In this document: one piece after another, positions 9,823 through 20,059 of the stretch
Numbering within the stretch: the stretch's first letter is position 1
Layout: the number at the start of each line of letters is the position of its first letter
From: Chara braunii
Taxonomy: Eukaryota > Streptophyta > Charophyceae > Charales > Characeae
Assembly: GCA_003427395.1 (NCBI GenBank)
Contig: BFEA01000046.1
Coordinates: forward strand, 4,251,257-4,287,342
Direction of reading: 5' to 3'
DNA: 36,086 bases
Position numbers and translations under genes: made by a program
The notes under the pieces: model-generated
What the model was told of the DNA's origin: nothing
The model's input: the letters and a program-made list of their open reading frames with translations, nothing else
Databases searched by the model: none

Positions 9823-10735
9823 TTGATTGACCTGACCGGGGGGGCGGGGGGCGCCCGATGCTCTCTTATGGAAACAGGAATCGGGTGCTGGAAAAACAAG
9901 ATGGTGCGATGGTTGTCGTCTCCAATCTATTCCAGCGGCCCGGAAATGCTGGTAGAAGTAAAGGACGGGGTATCGGTTGTCCTCCCGGAAGAAGGAATGT
10001 GGACAAACCTAGAGTCGACCTATCAAACTGTAATGCTGGACGAGGAGAACGCGTTCCTCTGAATAGAGACAATATGGAGTAAGTGAGTCTGACAAGATTG
10101 TCGCCAAGCTTGGTGGACTTGGAATTTTGTGGGACGGTGGAAGCCCGAGGGTGGATCTACTTGTCCTAGGATGGGGAAGATGCTATGGTCGTAGACTTGG
10201 TACTGGGGACCGCTCCGGACGAACTGTTTAGGTAGGCAGAAAGGGAGGTCGTATAGGCCGCATGTCAGCGGGCGGAGATGGAAATGGATAGGGTGGATAT
10301 GCGAGTGGAGCTCCGGGATAGGGGGAATGTGAGACGACCCCTCAGAACGATGAGATGCGTGCTGCCTTCGTTTTTGGTGGACGCGGTCTTCGGAACCCGG
10401 AGTAGGTTGATGCAGATATGTCAGTCCATGACAAACCTTAGGTTGTACCAGTGCACCAGGCAGAACTTTTTCTGGTTGTCGGTAGAAATGAGGCCCTTTG
10501 AAAGAAATTGTGTGAGGGAACTAGCCGAGATGTTGAACTGCCTTAGCGTAGACAATTTCATGTCCCTTGCTCGGTACATTGGGGGATAGTTTACATAATG
10601 TAGCAGTGGGGGAGACCTTCCTGGAAGGGGTGAGGGAATTGTTCTACGACGAAGAGGATGACCTTAGTGACGACGATGAGGGGGATGGGATAGAGGACGG
10701 TGATTTTTTAGAGGAGGGACTTATTTGGGGGAAAT
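9823..10735 (+). pseudogene. Unrecognised ~260-residue module, unit 1 (broken)
   Basis: The frame 9823-10062 gives block A (DGVSVVLPEEGMWTNL...LDEENAFL). After a frame change, 10083-10589 gives block B (RGWIYLS, stop, DGEDAMVV...) and block C (VLPSFLVDAVFG...). A further shift gives block D (VAVGETFLEGVRELF) plus an acidic tail to 10735. Each block has a counterpart in units 2-4 in the same order, which is what defines the module. At least three stops and two frameshifts make it a pseudogene. N-terminal blocks look beta-rich with alternating hydrophobics, C-terminal blocks helical. I do not recognise the family and assign no function. Confidence 0.55.
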
Positions 10736-11517
10736 GAGTGGCCAGCTTGTGCAGGAAGGGATGATGGCTAGAGAGCGGCTACTGATGAAATCCACTTTCA
10801 AAGGATGGGAGTCAAGGCGACTCAGAGGGGGGGTAGAGATGCCTATACCGACGGAAAACGAATGGAGAGGGACCACGTGTGATTGGATTGGATTTGAAGT
10901 TTCCCTGGAACTATCATACCTTTGGATAAAACGGATCTGGGACTCAATAAGGGAAGAGGAACGATGAGACGAGATAGCGGAAGGAAAAGTGGAATCAGTT
11001 GGAACGATCGTTCTTTCCGAAAAGGGATGACACTTATTTTGCACTACGCTAGCAACAAGACAGGATCTGATGTGGCCTCTGGAGAATGCAAAAGAAAGGA
11101 CTCTAAGAGAAGGCGAGAGGTTTGCTAACGAAAGGTGGGATGAGGTCAGTAGCAGGGTCGTGATGGGAGGATGGAAGGAACTCAGGCCACCTTGCCTACA
11201 AACAAAGGTCTGGGTACCGGAATTCGTGACTGATTGGTTTGGGGGGGTTGCCACATCTTAAAAGTGACCGACTTTGTGGAACGGGTACACGTAGAGTTTG
11301 CTTGGTTGTCTGAGAAGTTTTATAAGACCTCGTTGAAATACGGACCCTTCTTCGGCGATTGAGTCTTGGAAGTCATCATCATCTTACAAATGGATAAGTA
11401 TGGTCGCCTAGAGGTGGATCCTGAAATCAGGGATGCCATAATCAGCCGGGAGGTGGCCGCCACGCCTTCCTATGTAAATGATGTTTTTAAACTAGTTGAA
11501 GTAATGTGGTTCGACTA
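10736..11517 (+). pseudogene. Unrecognised ~260-residue module, unit 2 (broken)
   Basis: Block A is GGVEMPIPTENEWRG then CDWIGFEVSLELSYLW (about 10830-10930). Block B is weak (about 10965-11060). Block C is VWVPEFVTDWFGGVA (about 11205-11255). A frameshift then leads to FAWLSEKFYKTSLKYGPFFG and LEVIIIL (about 11300-11390). Block D is IISREVAATPSYVNDVFKLVEV (about 11440-11500). The order and spacing match unit 3 closely. It follows unit 1 directly on the same strand. Two or more frameshifts and one internal stop (after PFFGD) are present. Confidence 0.6.
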
Positions 11518-11692
11518 AGGGACAGGGAGCTCTGAAACCGTGAGGAGATCAAGGGGGCCACAGGCGAGAAAAAAAGGGAGATGCATGTAAACTAGGGAGT
11601 AACGTAGGGTAGGAAGGATGTACATTAGTTAAGCGGGCCGCACATAAAGAATAAAATGGGGAAAAGGAGTTCGGCTACAGTGGGCACAACTG

Positions 11693-12490
11693 ATGACCGC
11701 AGGTAAGACCGCACACGAAATGACCCGAGAAAGGACGTTCCTTGAAGACCGCCCACTAAGAATCGAGCCACCAAGGGAACAGGATGGCGGCATAGAAATC
11801 AGCATGCCCACCCAGAACGAAATCCGGAATCTTGTAGTGGACTGGGTCGGAATCGAGCTTTTGGAGAACACCGTGTACCTGGTAACCGAAGTAGAATGGC
11901 ATGTGGAAGGGGAGCAGGGCGGATAGAATCCGGATCCGCGAGGGCACGTACGCACGAAGGGGCGGTTGTACCTATCAAAGGATGGGTGGCGCGCCTTTAG
12001 GGTCATGTTAGCATCGAGAGAAGACCCGCTGGGTATGTTCGAGGGCGAATGGCAACTGGTATGGCAGGCACGGTTTGAGTTCGTCGATCCTGAGACGGAC
12101 GAAGTAACGGCGGACCTAAGGGTGGTTATAGTAGGAACTTTTATTCTACCTAGTGAGAATGCACGGATGAGGTTGCCGCCCTTTATACTACAAATGATGG
12201 GTGGTGTGGCACAATTCAGGCAGGCAGTCGCGGCCCTTGCCAACCTACCTTTCGAAGAAGCAAGGACTTACAGGGAATACTACCGAATCTTTCTAGAAAT
12301 GGGGTCGTTCGATAGCAGGGAGAGGTATGAGGTACTACGTATAATACGCGCAACTTTGACAACAAGGCCAAGGATTCCACTAATCAATGACCACGTCTTG
12401 TGGGACGTCATCAGGCGGGAGGTAGGCCGGGGTCTGACCTACATAGACGATCTGTACCGGCTGTATGAGCTGGAAGATGCTAGTCTCTGA
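11693..12490 (+). pseudogene. Unrecognised ~260-residue module, unit 3 (best preserved)
   Basis: One frame runs from ATG 11693 to 12490 with a single in-frame TAG at 11924, giving 265 codons. Block A is GGIEISMPTQNEIRNLVV then DWVGIELLENTVYLV. Block B is GRLYLSKDGWRAFRVMLAS, continuing to PETDEVTADLRVVIVG. Block C is RLPPFILQMMGGVAQF, then the helical REYYRIFLEMGSFDSRERYE. Block D is DVIRREVGRGLTYIDDLYRL. As the copy with one lesion it is the reference for the family. I see no signal peptide, membrane segment, zinc knuckle or protease/polymerase motif. Unknown function. It could be a gag-like or envelope-like protein of a retroelement, or a tandemly amplified host gene. Confidence 0.65.
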
Positions 12491-12699
12491 TAGGTGAACT
12501 AAGAAGTGAAAAAAGTTAGCGGAAGCCAGAAAAGAAGAATGAGGACGTGAAAGGAAAAAGAGGCGGTAGACGGACGGTTGTTGAAGAAAGGTTGTAATCC
12601 TCTCTATTTTGGCTATGAAGGAGATCATCAATCAACGATGGAGGCAAGATGCGTCCCGATGGCACGCCAGCCCCTGTACCCCGACCCACCTGGAATAAC

Positions 12700-13424
12700 A
12701 GCAGGGGGTGGGAAGTATCACTTCTAGCAAGCTTTGAAGTCTGAGGAATCGACGTAGAATGGCGGGCCGTAACTTTGGGGAGGGACAACCCCTTCGTAGT
12801 GGTGGAATGTTTGTGGACCGCGATGAGGTTTAACCGGGGACCTTAGGATGACATATACTCCAATTTAGAAATAACGGGGACTTTGTACCTGCCTGAAGTC
12901 GGATGACAATCGTTGCGGATCGGAATAGCACAGGGTCACGAGCTAGCCCCGGTCTTTCGGAGGGTCGCCTGGGTATTACCTCGGATAGGTTAAGCAATCC
13001 GGGGCAGGAGATGGGCTTACGGACCAGGGTGGAAGTGGGGAGCTGGCGAGGGTTTAGTGCACCAGCAACCCCGCTAAGATGTAAGGTCCCCCGATTCATG
13101 ATAGACATTATCTTTGGGAGCCTCCCTAGGGCACAAGATCTAGCGGACTAAGTAACAGTATGGGTAGACCACTTCCCACCCCAAGCCATCGGGATGTTTT
13201 ACGACGTCTCTGTGGAGCACGGGCTGTTTTGGGGGAATCGGGCCCGAGAACTGCTTGAGGTCATCAATATCCTGATATTCGGGACACCGTGGTTAGCCTA
13301 TGCGGAATATGAGCACATAATTCAGAGAGAGATTGAGGTAGGTGAAAGCTATTTAGCAGGGGTAGCTCAACTATTCGACAAGTCTGCGAAGCCGGAAGGG
13401 CAGAGGGCACGAGAGCGGGACTAG
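12700..13424 (+). pseudogene. Unrecognised ~260-residue module, unit 4 (broken)
   Basis: Block A is GIDVEWRAVTLGRDNPFVVV (about 12745-12805), preceded by a stop. Block B is ITGTLYLPEVG (about 12870). Block C is VPRFMIDIIFGSLPRAQDL (about 13085-13145). After a stop and frame change come FYDVSVEHGLFWGNRARELL and IIQREIEVGESYLAGVAQLF (13194-13390). All blocks align in order with units 1-3. It ends in a short charged tail at 13424. Confidence 0.6.
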
Positions 13425-14420
13425 CATTGACCAAACCAGGATAGCAAAGATAGTATAATACGTCTATATAGGGGGCTTTGTTAAGATGAAAAGGGGGGAG
13501 CGTCAGATTAAAACGGCCAAAGACGCCGCTACAAGGTGGGAAAATATGGTAAGGGCGCGTAGTCTGAAAAGTGGGGGGGGGCGCCTCGTGGGTACATGTG
13601 TAAGCAGGAACCACCAGAACGACATTTCAGCAAGCTTCGATGGATTAGAAGGGGTACGTAAATTTTAGGGGTCAAGGCGTGACGGACAACCTCTACTCGG
13701 CTAAGAGGGGGGTACCAATCGGCAGGCAACCGAAGCGGGACAAAACATGGACGTCCGGAATGAGGGAATAAGTGGTTCCTCCTATCCTTCCCGCATATGA
13801 CTAGGATAGGTGAGACTATTGAAGCTGCCAAACGAACGGAAGATGAGAATAGGTACCGAGTAGGGAGGACTTTGAAACGCGTAAGGCATTGTAAGCACGA
13901 GAGGGCGCACGCTCGGCTGGTGCAGGTCCTTAGTGACGGAGGCGAACCTTACCTACCCACCCGCAGCGAAGATTGGGCATTCCTACATACCAAACAAAGG
14001 CGGGGCCTCGAGAAAGACCCTGCTACCAATATGCCTTTGTCCACCGAGAGGTAATATTAGCGGAACTGACATTTCATGCAAACCAATGCGGGGATAAGAC
14101 CACGATAACTATTATGCCCGAGAGGTTGAAACCCTCCTCAGAAACGAGAGGAAAATGTCGAGTCAGACCTGAAGAAGGAGCGGGAACATTCTCCGACAAG
14201 GCATACAGTCGGAGACCCTGCGTACCCTGTACGATGTACTAGAACACTCTAGTGAGCTTGTCAAAGCGGGGAATTGAGTATTATTCCTAGTCGGACGGGG
14301 GAGCGGACCAATTACGTTTTTTTCCCAGAAAGTTGTCGAATGGAAGGATTGGAAAGACTGTTTTTTGAATGAGGCGATTCGAAAGATCTAGGGCCCATAG
14401 AGCCTAAAATCCCGAGCGAC
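13425..14420 (+). other. Degenerate coding-like sequence between the modules and gypsy gag
   Basis: Short plus-strand frames (13486-13668, 13797-14054, 13973-14242) are rich in Lys, Arg and Glu and interrupted by frameshifts. One contains TAKDAATRWENMVRARS, another RTLKRVRHCKHERAHARL. They read like a basic helical protein but match nothing I recognise and do not align with the modules. Could be the N-terminal part of the gypsy polyprotein. Confidence 0.35.
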
Positions 14421-14837
14421 ATGTGGCCGGAAAAAATTCCCGTGGTTTATGCAGATCCAGGCAAAATGGCAACGGATGACGAGACAGGTGATCGCAGGAG
14501 CGAGGGAGGACAAAACGTAGGAGGTAGCGTTGTACAAAGCGAGAGGGGTGAGAAGGACAGGGAATCGACAAATCCGGACGGGACTGAGGGCAATAGGAAG
14601 GAGCTCTCGTCAAGAGAAAGCCCGGGAAAAGTCGGAGGAAGCAAACGAGGGACCCAGGAAACTAGGGATGGTACAGGGAAAGAACGATCGGGCCCGCGGA
14701 ACTCGGATGGGGCTGAATCCAAGAAAGTGAGAGTCACGGAAGCACGACGCAAGCCCGGAGATAGAGAAGGGGACCGCAGAGTACAAGGCAAGGTTGATCG
14801 AGGAAATGATGATCAAAAGCGAGGAGGACCTTCCGAG
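14421..14837 (+). pseudogene. Ty3/gypsy polyprotein, hydrophilic N-terminal gag part
   Basis: A 143-codon frame from ATG 14421 is extremely rich in Arg, Gly, Glu, Asp and Ser, a low-complexity hydrophilic leader like that seen before gag in this element type. It is cut by the MITE at 14838, and similar composition resumes right after it (15321-15521). The two pieces were therefore one reading unit before the insertion. Confidence 0.5.
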
Positions 14838-15311
14838 GGGAGAAAAGGTTAACAATAGTCGTAGTTTTCATCACCACTTCAGAACACCCTTCACCACTTG
14901 AGGATGCAGCCTGCCTAAGCAGTTGGTTTTCAGGGTCTTCGGACCTTTCACCACTTCAGGACCATTCAGGTCTAAAAATCCTGAATGGTCCTGAAGTGGT
15001 GAAAGCTCCGAAGACCCTGAAAACCACATGTTTAGGCAGGCTGCATCCTCAAGTGGTGAAGGGTGGTTTTCATGATCTTCAGACCTTTCACCACTTCAGG
15101 ACCATTCGGGATTTTCAGACTGCACAAGACTCTCACTTAACCACTTCAGGACGTCCTTCACCACTTCAGGATGCAACCTGCCTAAACAGGTGGTTTTCAG
15201 GGTCTTCGGACTTTTCACCACTTTAGGACCATTCAGGATTTTCAGACTGCCCAAAATTCTCACTTCAGAATTTTCATTCATGAATTTTCAGCTACCCGAT
15301 AACCGCTTGTG
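14838..15311 (+). mobile_element. Mutator-like foldback MITE, copy A
   Basis: 474 bp, starting AGAAAAGGTTAACAATAGTC and ending GATAACCGCTTGTG. A reverse-oriented relative at 23110-23559 defines the ends. Flanks TCCGAGGGG (14829-14837) and TCTGAGGGA (15312-15320) match at 7 of 9 positions, a decayed 9-bp target duplication; 9 bp is typical of Mutator-like elements. The termini are only weakly inverted (both have GGTTA near the tip). The interior consists of repeated blocks of CACCACTTCAGGA, ACCATTCAGG and CAGGGTCTTCGGAC in both orientations. No coding capacity, so non-autonomous. Confidence 0.75.
14884..15066. repeat. Long hairpin inside MITE copy A
   Basis: Arm 14884-14970 and arm 14980-15066 are 87-nt inverted copies (about 95% matching) separated by the 9-nt loop TCTAAAAAT. 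Transcription of either strand would give an 87-bp stem, a plausible small-RNA source. Confidence 0.9.
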
Positions 15312-15320
15312 TCTGAGGGA

Positions 15321-16219
15321 AGGACTGCGTGACGAACGGAAGACCAACCAAGGCGGAATCGGGCAGGGGGGTAAGGATGGTGATCACAGGAGGACGCCCA
15401 GCAAGAGAGGGAAAGAAAGGGGGGACTCTCCTGGAATGGAAGCGGAAAAAGTCACAAACACGTCAGCCATAGACAGCAGGGTCATCCGTTTGCTGGCCGC
15501 ACCAATAGTTATGCGGGGGTGAGAGGAACTTTGGAGCCTTAGGGAAAAAGTATTGGGATGATTCGATCCAGAGGGGAACGCAAAAGCCGGAAAGAGACGA
15601 AGGGCAGGCAAGGAAGGACAGGGAACGAGTGCGGACGGTGAGGCCAGCAGTTCCGAAGGTGGCCTCAGGAAGATGGTGTCATCCCTCACGCGAGCACTAA
15701 ACAAAAATTAAAGATACCTTGCGGACGCTAAGAAAAAGTTGACTTCTGATGGAGCAAACATCACGGAATTCCTAATAAATTACGAGAACGTGGCAGCATT
15801 ATTAAAATGTAGTGAAGAAGAAAAGATGAACCACCTAGGACATCATGTGTCGCTTAGCTTAGGGCGAGACATAATGGCAATCGTCGCCGCCAGCAGGTCT
15901 TGGAAGGAAACCCGAGACGTGATGATGAGGAAATACCTGGCAGCAAAAAAAATGGTAACAGAAGCCGAATTAGCGGCAGTACAAAGGAAGAACTTCGCCA
16001 CGTACAACGACTTTCTAAGATAATTTGCTCTGGTGGTGTTAAGGATCCCTAGAGGAACAAACCGAATAATGAGCAAATTTCCTTAGGCAGTTCTCCGAGT
16101 TCGAAAAGGATAAAATTTTGTCAGCATACTAGCAAACGAGCAAATTTGTGAACACGAGGGATGTTGATTTTAGTACGGTAACGGACCTTGCCGAGGGAAC
16201 GGTAGTGACCGAGTCATTG
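15321..16219 (+). pseudogene. Ty3/gypsy gag, central part (broken)
   Basis: After the MITE the charged gag sequence resumes (to about 15521). It then shows a retrotransposon gag-like helical domain at 15739-16023: ITEFLINYENVAALLKCSEE, SRSWKETRDVMMRKYL and VQRKNFATYNDFLR. A stop at 16021 and further stops interrupt it. The final readable words, GTVVTESL, are cut by the insertion at 16220 and continue at 18373 as TESLTLLKEGEVIDLTG. Confidence 0.65.
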
Positions 16220-16523
16220 CTGAAGTTTGTACTTGTACCCCTCACTGGATCTAATTGATCCGGTTTCGCAGAGGCAGGCCGGACTGGAGGATATTTTGTT
16301 CTGAGTAAGTTGGAGCTCGAACTTAGTACCTGTTACTTGTTTTTTGGTTAGGCTTGCTTGATTTGCACCGGCAAGGGCTTGAAGAACGGTCTAAACGGCT
16401 TCGATCCACTGATCTTTTAATGTAGCGGGACTACTTCTACCGATCTTTGAACCTTTTACCTGTGGTCTAGCGGTTATTTTCTTTCTCTCGTCTTGATACC
16501 ACCATGTTCGCTGAACTAGGAGT

Positions 16524-17593
16524 GTGTATGTACGAGGGGAAATCTCAAAGAACGGAAAGGCCGAAGATGTTGGATCTAGCGGAGGTAGCACGGACGAATT
16601 GACGAAGTTGCGGAAGGAGAATGACGAGTTAAAGAGGAAGATGAAAGGACTGATGGGGCAATCAGGCAATGACAAGGTGTTGTACTTACAGAAGGAGATC
16701 ATGGAATTATGCCAGCAGATTATTACTAAGCAAATGAGTGAAGATGCTATCCTCGCTTTGAGAGAAAAAATCGGGGAACTCAAGCAATCATCGTACATCA
16801 AGAGTAACTTTGAAAATGAGATCGTGGGACTAAGAAAGGAGATTGAAGTCTTGCGGGAGCAAAATGAGCACATGATTGCTGAGGCGAATCAGTGAAAGAA
16901 CGAAGCATTGAGACCTGGGAATAAGAGAGGCTGTGTCGTTATCGGTACACCACAGACAGCCGATCGAGGAACTCCAAACCCCCGCTGAACCGAAAGTATG
17001 AAGGAAGCCGACAAATGGAAGGACGAGTACCAGAATTTACGTAGTCTTCATCGGCTGGCTAATATCGAGGTTGAAGAACTAAAGAAGAAGAGAGCGGAGG
17101 CAGAAATGAAGAGGATGGAGGCGGAGAAACAGGTTAAGGACCTGGAAGCACGGATGAGCAAATTGACAGCAAGCGGGGAAAAAGCGAAGGAAGGTGGGGG
17201 CACGAATCTCAAGGAACGATTAGAAGAGGTGGCGGTCCGATCTGCTAGAAGGGGACTTAAGGCAACTCCGAGGAGAGAAGGAATTTCGATTGGTGGCAAA
17301 GGACCAGTTGAGATCAATAACCAAGCTGAGTTCGTTGAGGAACAGAAAAGCAACTGAGACTGCTCCGCAAAGCAGGGTTGGAAGTGTATTGCAGAGAAGA
17401 AGGTGTCAAACTTGGCAAGATGGAAGAAACCATTTGTGAGTTTGCGAAAGCACGGGCAAGGAAAGTTTTTGGAGATGCTCCAGAGAAGGATCGGGCGTCG
17501 AAGCAGAAGACCCCAACTTATGAAATCAGTGAGGATACATCAAGGGAGGTAGGTAATCCGGAAGGAGGAGAGGAGCAGTCGGTTGAACTATAG
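16524..17593 (+). pseudogene. Coiled-coil and SAP-like ORF1 protein in the 2.15-kb insertion (broken)
   Basis: Frame 16524-16895 and frame 16998-17357 are Glu/Lys-rich coiled coil (TKLRKENDELKRKM, IEVEELKKKRAEAEMKRMEA). They lie in the same frame, separated by a TGA at 16893 and a further stop near 16986. A frameshift near 17350 leads to 17378-17593, whose LEVYCREEGVKLGKMEETIC aligns with the SAP-like VMEICLKEGMKYTTLTETV of the 3510-5001 protein. Shared landmarks in the same order are GNKR, N(L/I)EVE(A/E)L and the SAP-like end. Role as for that protein, inferred. Confidence 0.65.
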
Positions 17594-18372
17594 GGTGTTT
17601 TTCCGAGCGTGGTTAAGCTTTGGTCACTTGCGAACGAATGCAGGGTTAAGCGTTGTTATCTTGGGTCGTCTCCGTCTTCGTCTAATTATGATGGTCCTTC
17701 CTCTGAATTTCAGACTCCTGAATTGAGCTCTTCTTCGGTCTCCTTCTTTCTTCGTGATCGATCCTATAATGCTTTCTTCCGTCTGACTGTTGTGGGGCTT
17801 ATTTTGCGAGATCAAATTCCATGGGCTGTTAAGTTTAAGGATTATCTATTGAGGTTGGTGATTGAAGGATATGACTTCGAGGCTTGTGGTGGACCGCTTG
17901 TCTGCTACGGGTGCGAACACTGTCCCTACCGGTGGGCCGCTTCTAGCATTGCCGGCTCCGAATGGTTCTTCTTTTTCTTCTGCTTCTGCACCTTCTACGT
18001 CTTATGATGTAGGGTCACTGCCAGGAAGCTCAACTATGGTTACGACGACATGGGCACGATGCCTACTTGTGAGTTGAGCCTTGCAGGCTGGCGCCTCATC
18101 GTTATTTTATTAAGAATCTGATACTCGTGTTTGGGAGACTTTGACGTGCCATCTTCTCTTCCCTACTTCCTCTTTCTTTCTATCTTCTTTCTTTCCTTCC
18201 TTCTCGTCTCTTCGTCATTTTCCTGAGTTCTTATCTTTCTTGTCACTTTCTGAGTTGACTTGTTGACGTCTCGATTGGTCATGCATCAGTGTGATGAGGC
18301 CTGTGCGCCGATGCCGGATTGCTTTGTCTGTTTGCTCTTGACAATATTAATGTTGTGTGTGTATGCTCACTC
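17594..18372 (+). other. 3' part of the 2.15-kb insertion
   Basis: A 132-codon frame at 17609-18007 (RLTVVGLILRDQIPWAVKF and a Cys-rich end) has no motif I recognise. 18070-18372 is pyrimidine-rich with repeated CTTTCTTTC and no coding potential. TGATGAGG at 18291 is not followed by a hammerhead core. Confidence 0.4.
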
Positions 18373-18384
18373 ACCGAGTCATTG

Positions 18385-18830
18385 ACCTTGCTTAAGGAAG
18401 GAGAAGTCATAGATCTAACCGGCAAGACAGGGGGTAAGGTAAAAAGGGGGATAGAAAGCCTACACGAACGTATGCACAAGGTCGACAATAAGATAGAGAG
18501 GGTAGAGAACGCGCTTATGGTAATACAAGGGCAGGTAACCCGACCCCCCCTCCCTCCCCAACAAGTCGTGGTCCCAGCAGGGGTGGTCAACCGAGGGTTC
18601 AACACGAGAGATCCTGCCAACGAGCACTAAAAATATTGCACAATGATCGGGCACTTTGTGCGCGCTTGCCAAAAGCTCAACCACTGTATTATGAGAAAGA
18701 GATGCACCAGGTCACTAAAAGGGAAAATATTCGGATCTCGGGGAGAACGAGTGAACTGGAACTCGCCTAGAGGGATGCGGTGCACCGTTATCATCCTCAA
18801 TGACTTAGAGATAGCAGTGATATAGGCCGA
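18385..18830 (+). pseudogene. Ty3/gypsy gag C-terminus with a stop in its zinc knuckle
   Basis: Reads TLLKEGEVIDLTGKTGGKVK, a helical stretch, a Pro-rich linker, and then a knuckle-like KYCTMIGHFVRACQKL at 18631-18675. The residues fit CX2CX4HX4C except that the first Cys codon is TAA (18628-18630), so gag is terminated inside the RNA-binding knuckle. Coding-like sequence continues in frame to about 18823. Confidence 0.7.
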
Positions 18831-19377
18831 GTCAGTAAGCTGATATCGTCTGGGATCAACCCCGAGGGCGCGAGGCACAGGTTAACTTTATTCTAGAGAG
18901 TGACGGACACAATAGGGTAAACGCGACCACTCGACAGGGAGCGGCAGGGATAAGAGTTGTCCGTGATACAGTGATGGAGGAAGTTGCTGGAGGCACCGCG
19001 ATCCAAGCAGAGTCCGAGATCGGGGAACCAGAAAAAGTTTATAGAAAACCTAGGGAAGAAGAGCCTACGGATAAAGCCACGGCTGCAAAGAAGAAATCCA
19101 GGTATCAGATTTTGATCCTATGCTAGAGATCGACGACACCCTTAGCAAGTTGTTGGGAACCATGGTATCAGTATATTTTCAAACCATGCTATAGGCAAGT
19201 CCTAGACTGCTCAAAGGGCTTAGTCAACTATTGACTCGCCGACGGGTGGAGGAAGACGAAGCTCTGGAATCACAGGAAGAGGAAAAGAAGGAGGAAACTC
19301 CGCAAAAAGTCGCTAACCTTTAAAGGATTCCTGAAGATTTGGAGGATTAGAAAAGGCTTTCGCAGACATCCGCTTAA
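18831..19377 (+). pseudogene. Gypsy gag-protease linker (decayed)
   Basis: Stretches such as GAAGIRVVRDTVMEEVAGG and EEEPTDKATAAKKKSRYQ alternate with stops. The composition is hydrophilic, acidic and Lys-rich. No catalytic motif. Confidence 0.45.
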
Positions 19378-19947
19378 GCTTACTGAATTGTGAAGGTGCG
19401 GAAGTCGTGAGAGCGCCGCCCGAAACAAAGTTTAGTTTCCATGCGCTGTTCGTAGGAAAGGTAAAAGTACAGATTGGGATTCATCACACAAACGTTCTAG
19501 TAGATGAAGGTGCGAAAATTATACTTATAAGGAGAGATTACTGGTTATGTAGTTAACAGGGAAGTAATGGGGAGCATCCGGGGAGCCGGTGGCGAGATCC
19601 CGTTCTCAGGATATGTCACTAAATGCGCAGTCAAGGCGGACGTCCATGAGTGAATCTGGTCATTTCAACGGATGACCGTCCTAGACGAAATGGACCACGA
19701 CATAATCCTCGGAAGACCGTGGTGTGCCAAGGTAGAAATGCTAGGGATGCATCTGCATGACGGGACATACATGGTAGACTTAGAGGACCCGGTAACTGGC
19801 CGTGTGGAGCTCCTCCGACTCATTGGGACCGGAGGAGACCCCCAAAGGAAAACTGGCGACATGGTCGCCTTTGTTCGAAGACAGCGCTCGAAAAGGGGCT
19901 TTCGTTCGAATGGACGGAATGAGAGAGAGAGTGAAAATCATGATTGA
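19378..19947 (+). pseudogene. Ty3/gypsy aspartic protease
   Basis: NVLVDEGAKIILIRRDYW (active-site region at 19500-19514) matches the D-[ST]-G loop of retroelement proteases, with E in the Ser/Thr place. A frameshift follows. Then MTVLDEMDHDIILGRPWCAK (from 19672) gives the conserved ILG segment of the second half, and HLHDGTYMVDLEDPVTG. Stops between the halves show it is dead. The protease would have cleaved the gag-pol polyprotein. Confidence 0.75.
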
Positions 19948-20059
19948 GGAGGTATTCAGTAAGAAAAAATGGATTAAGATGAGTCTGCCTCAGAAGAAAA
20001 GGAGGCAGGAAGACGAGGCCTTAGATGTCATGGTAGCGAAAAAGGAATGGGAGGTTAAA

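Larger units (their letters stand above)
16220..18372 (+). mobile_element. 2.15-kb retroelement insertion with PLE-type ORF1
   Basis: Flanked by the perfect 12-bp duplication ACCGAGTCATTG (16208-16219 and 18373-18384) in the gypsy gag reading frame. Removing the insert restores TVVTESLTLLKEGE. It carries a coiled-coil and SAP-like chain related to ORF1 of the PLE at 2552-8343, but no CCHC knuckle, nuclease, pseudo-LTR or hammerhead. A 12-bp duplication fits target-primed reverse transcription of a LINE or PLE and not LTR integration (4-6 bp). Probably a truncated or non-autonomous relative. The last 300 bp are pyrimidine-rich without a poly-A tail. Confidence 0.75.

Noticed and set aside
18288-18320. 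TGATGAGG followed by a GGCC...GCC stem, like a third hammerhead
   Set aside because: The GAAA half of the core is missing and the first C of CUGAUGA is G.
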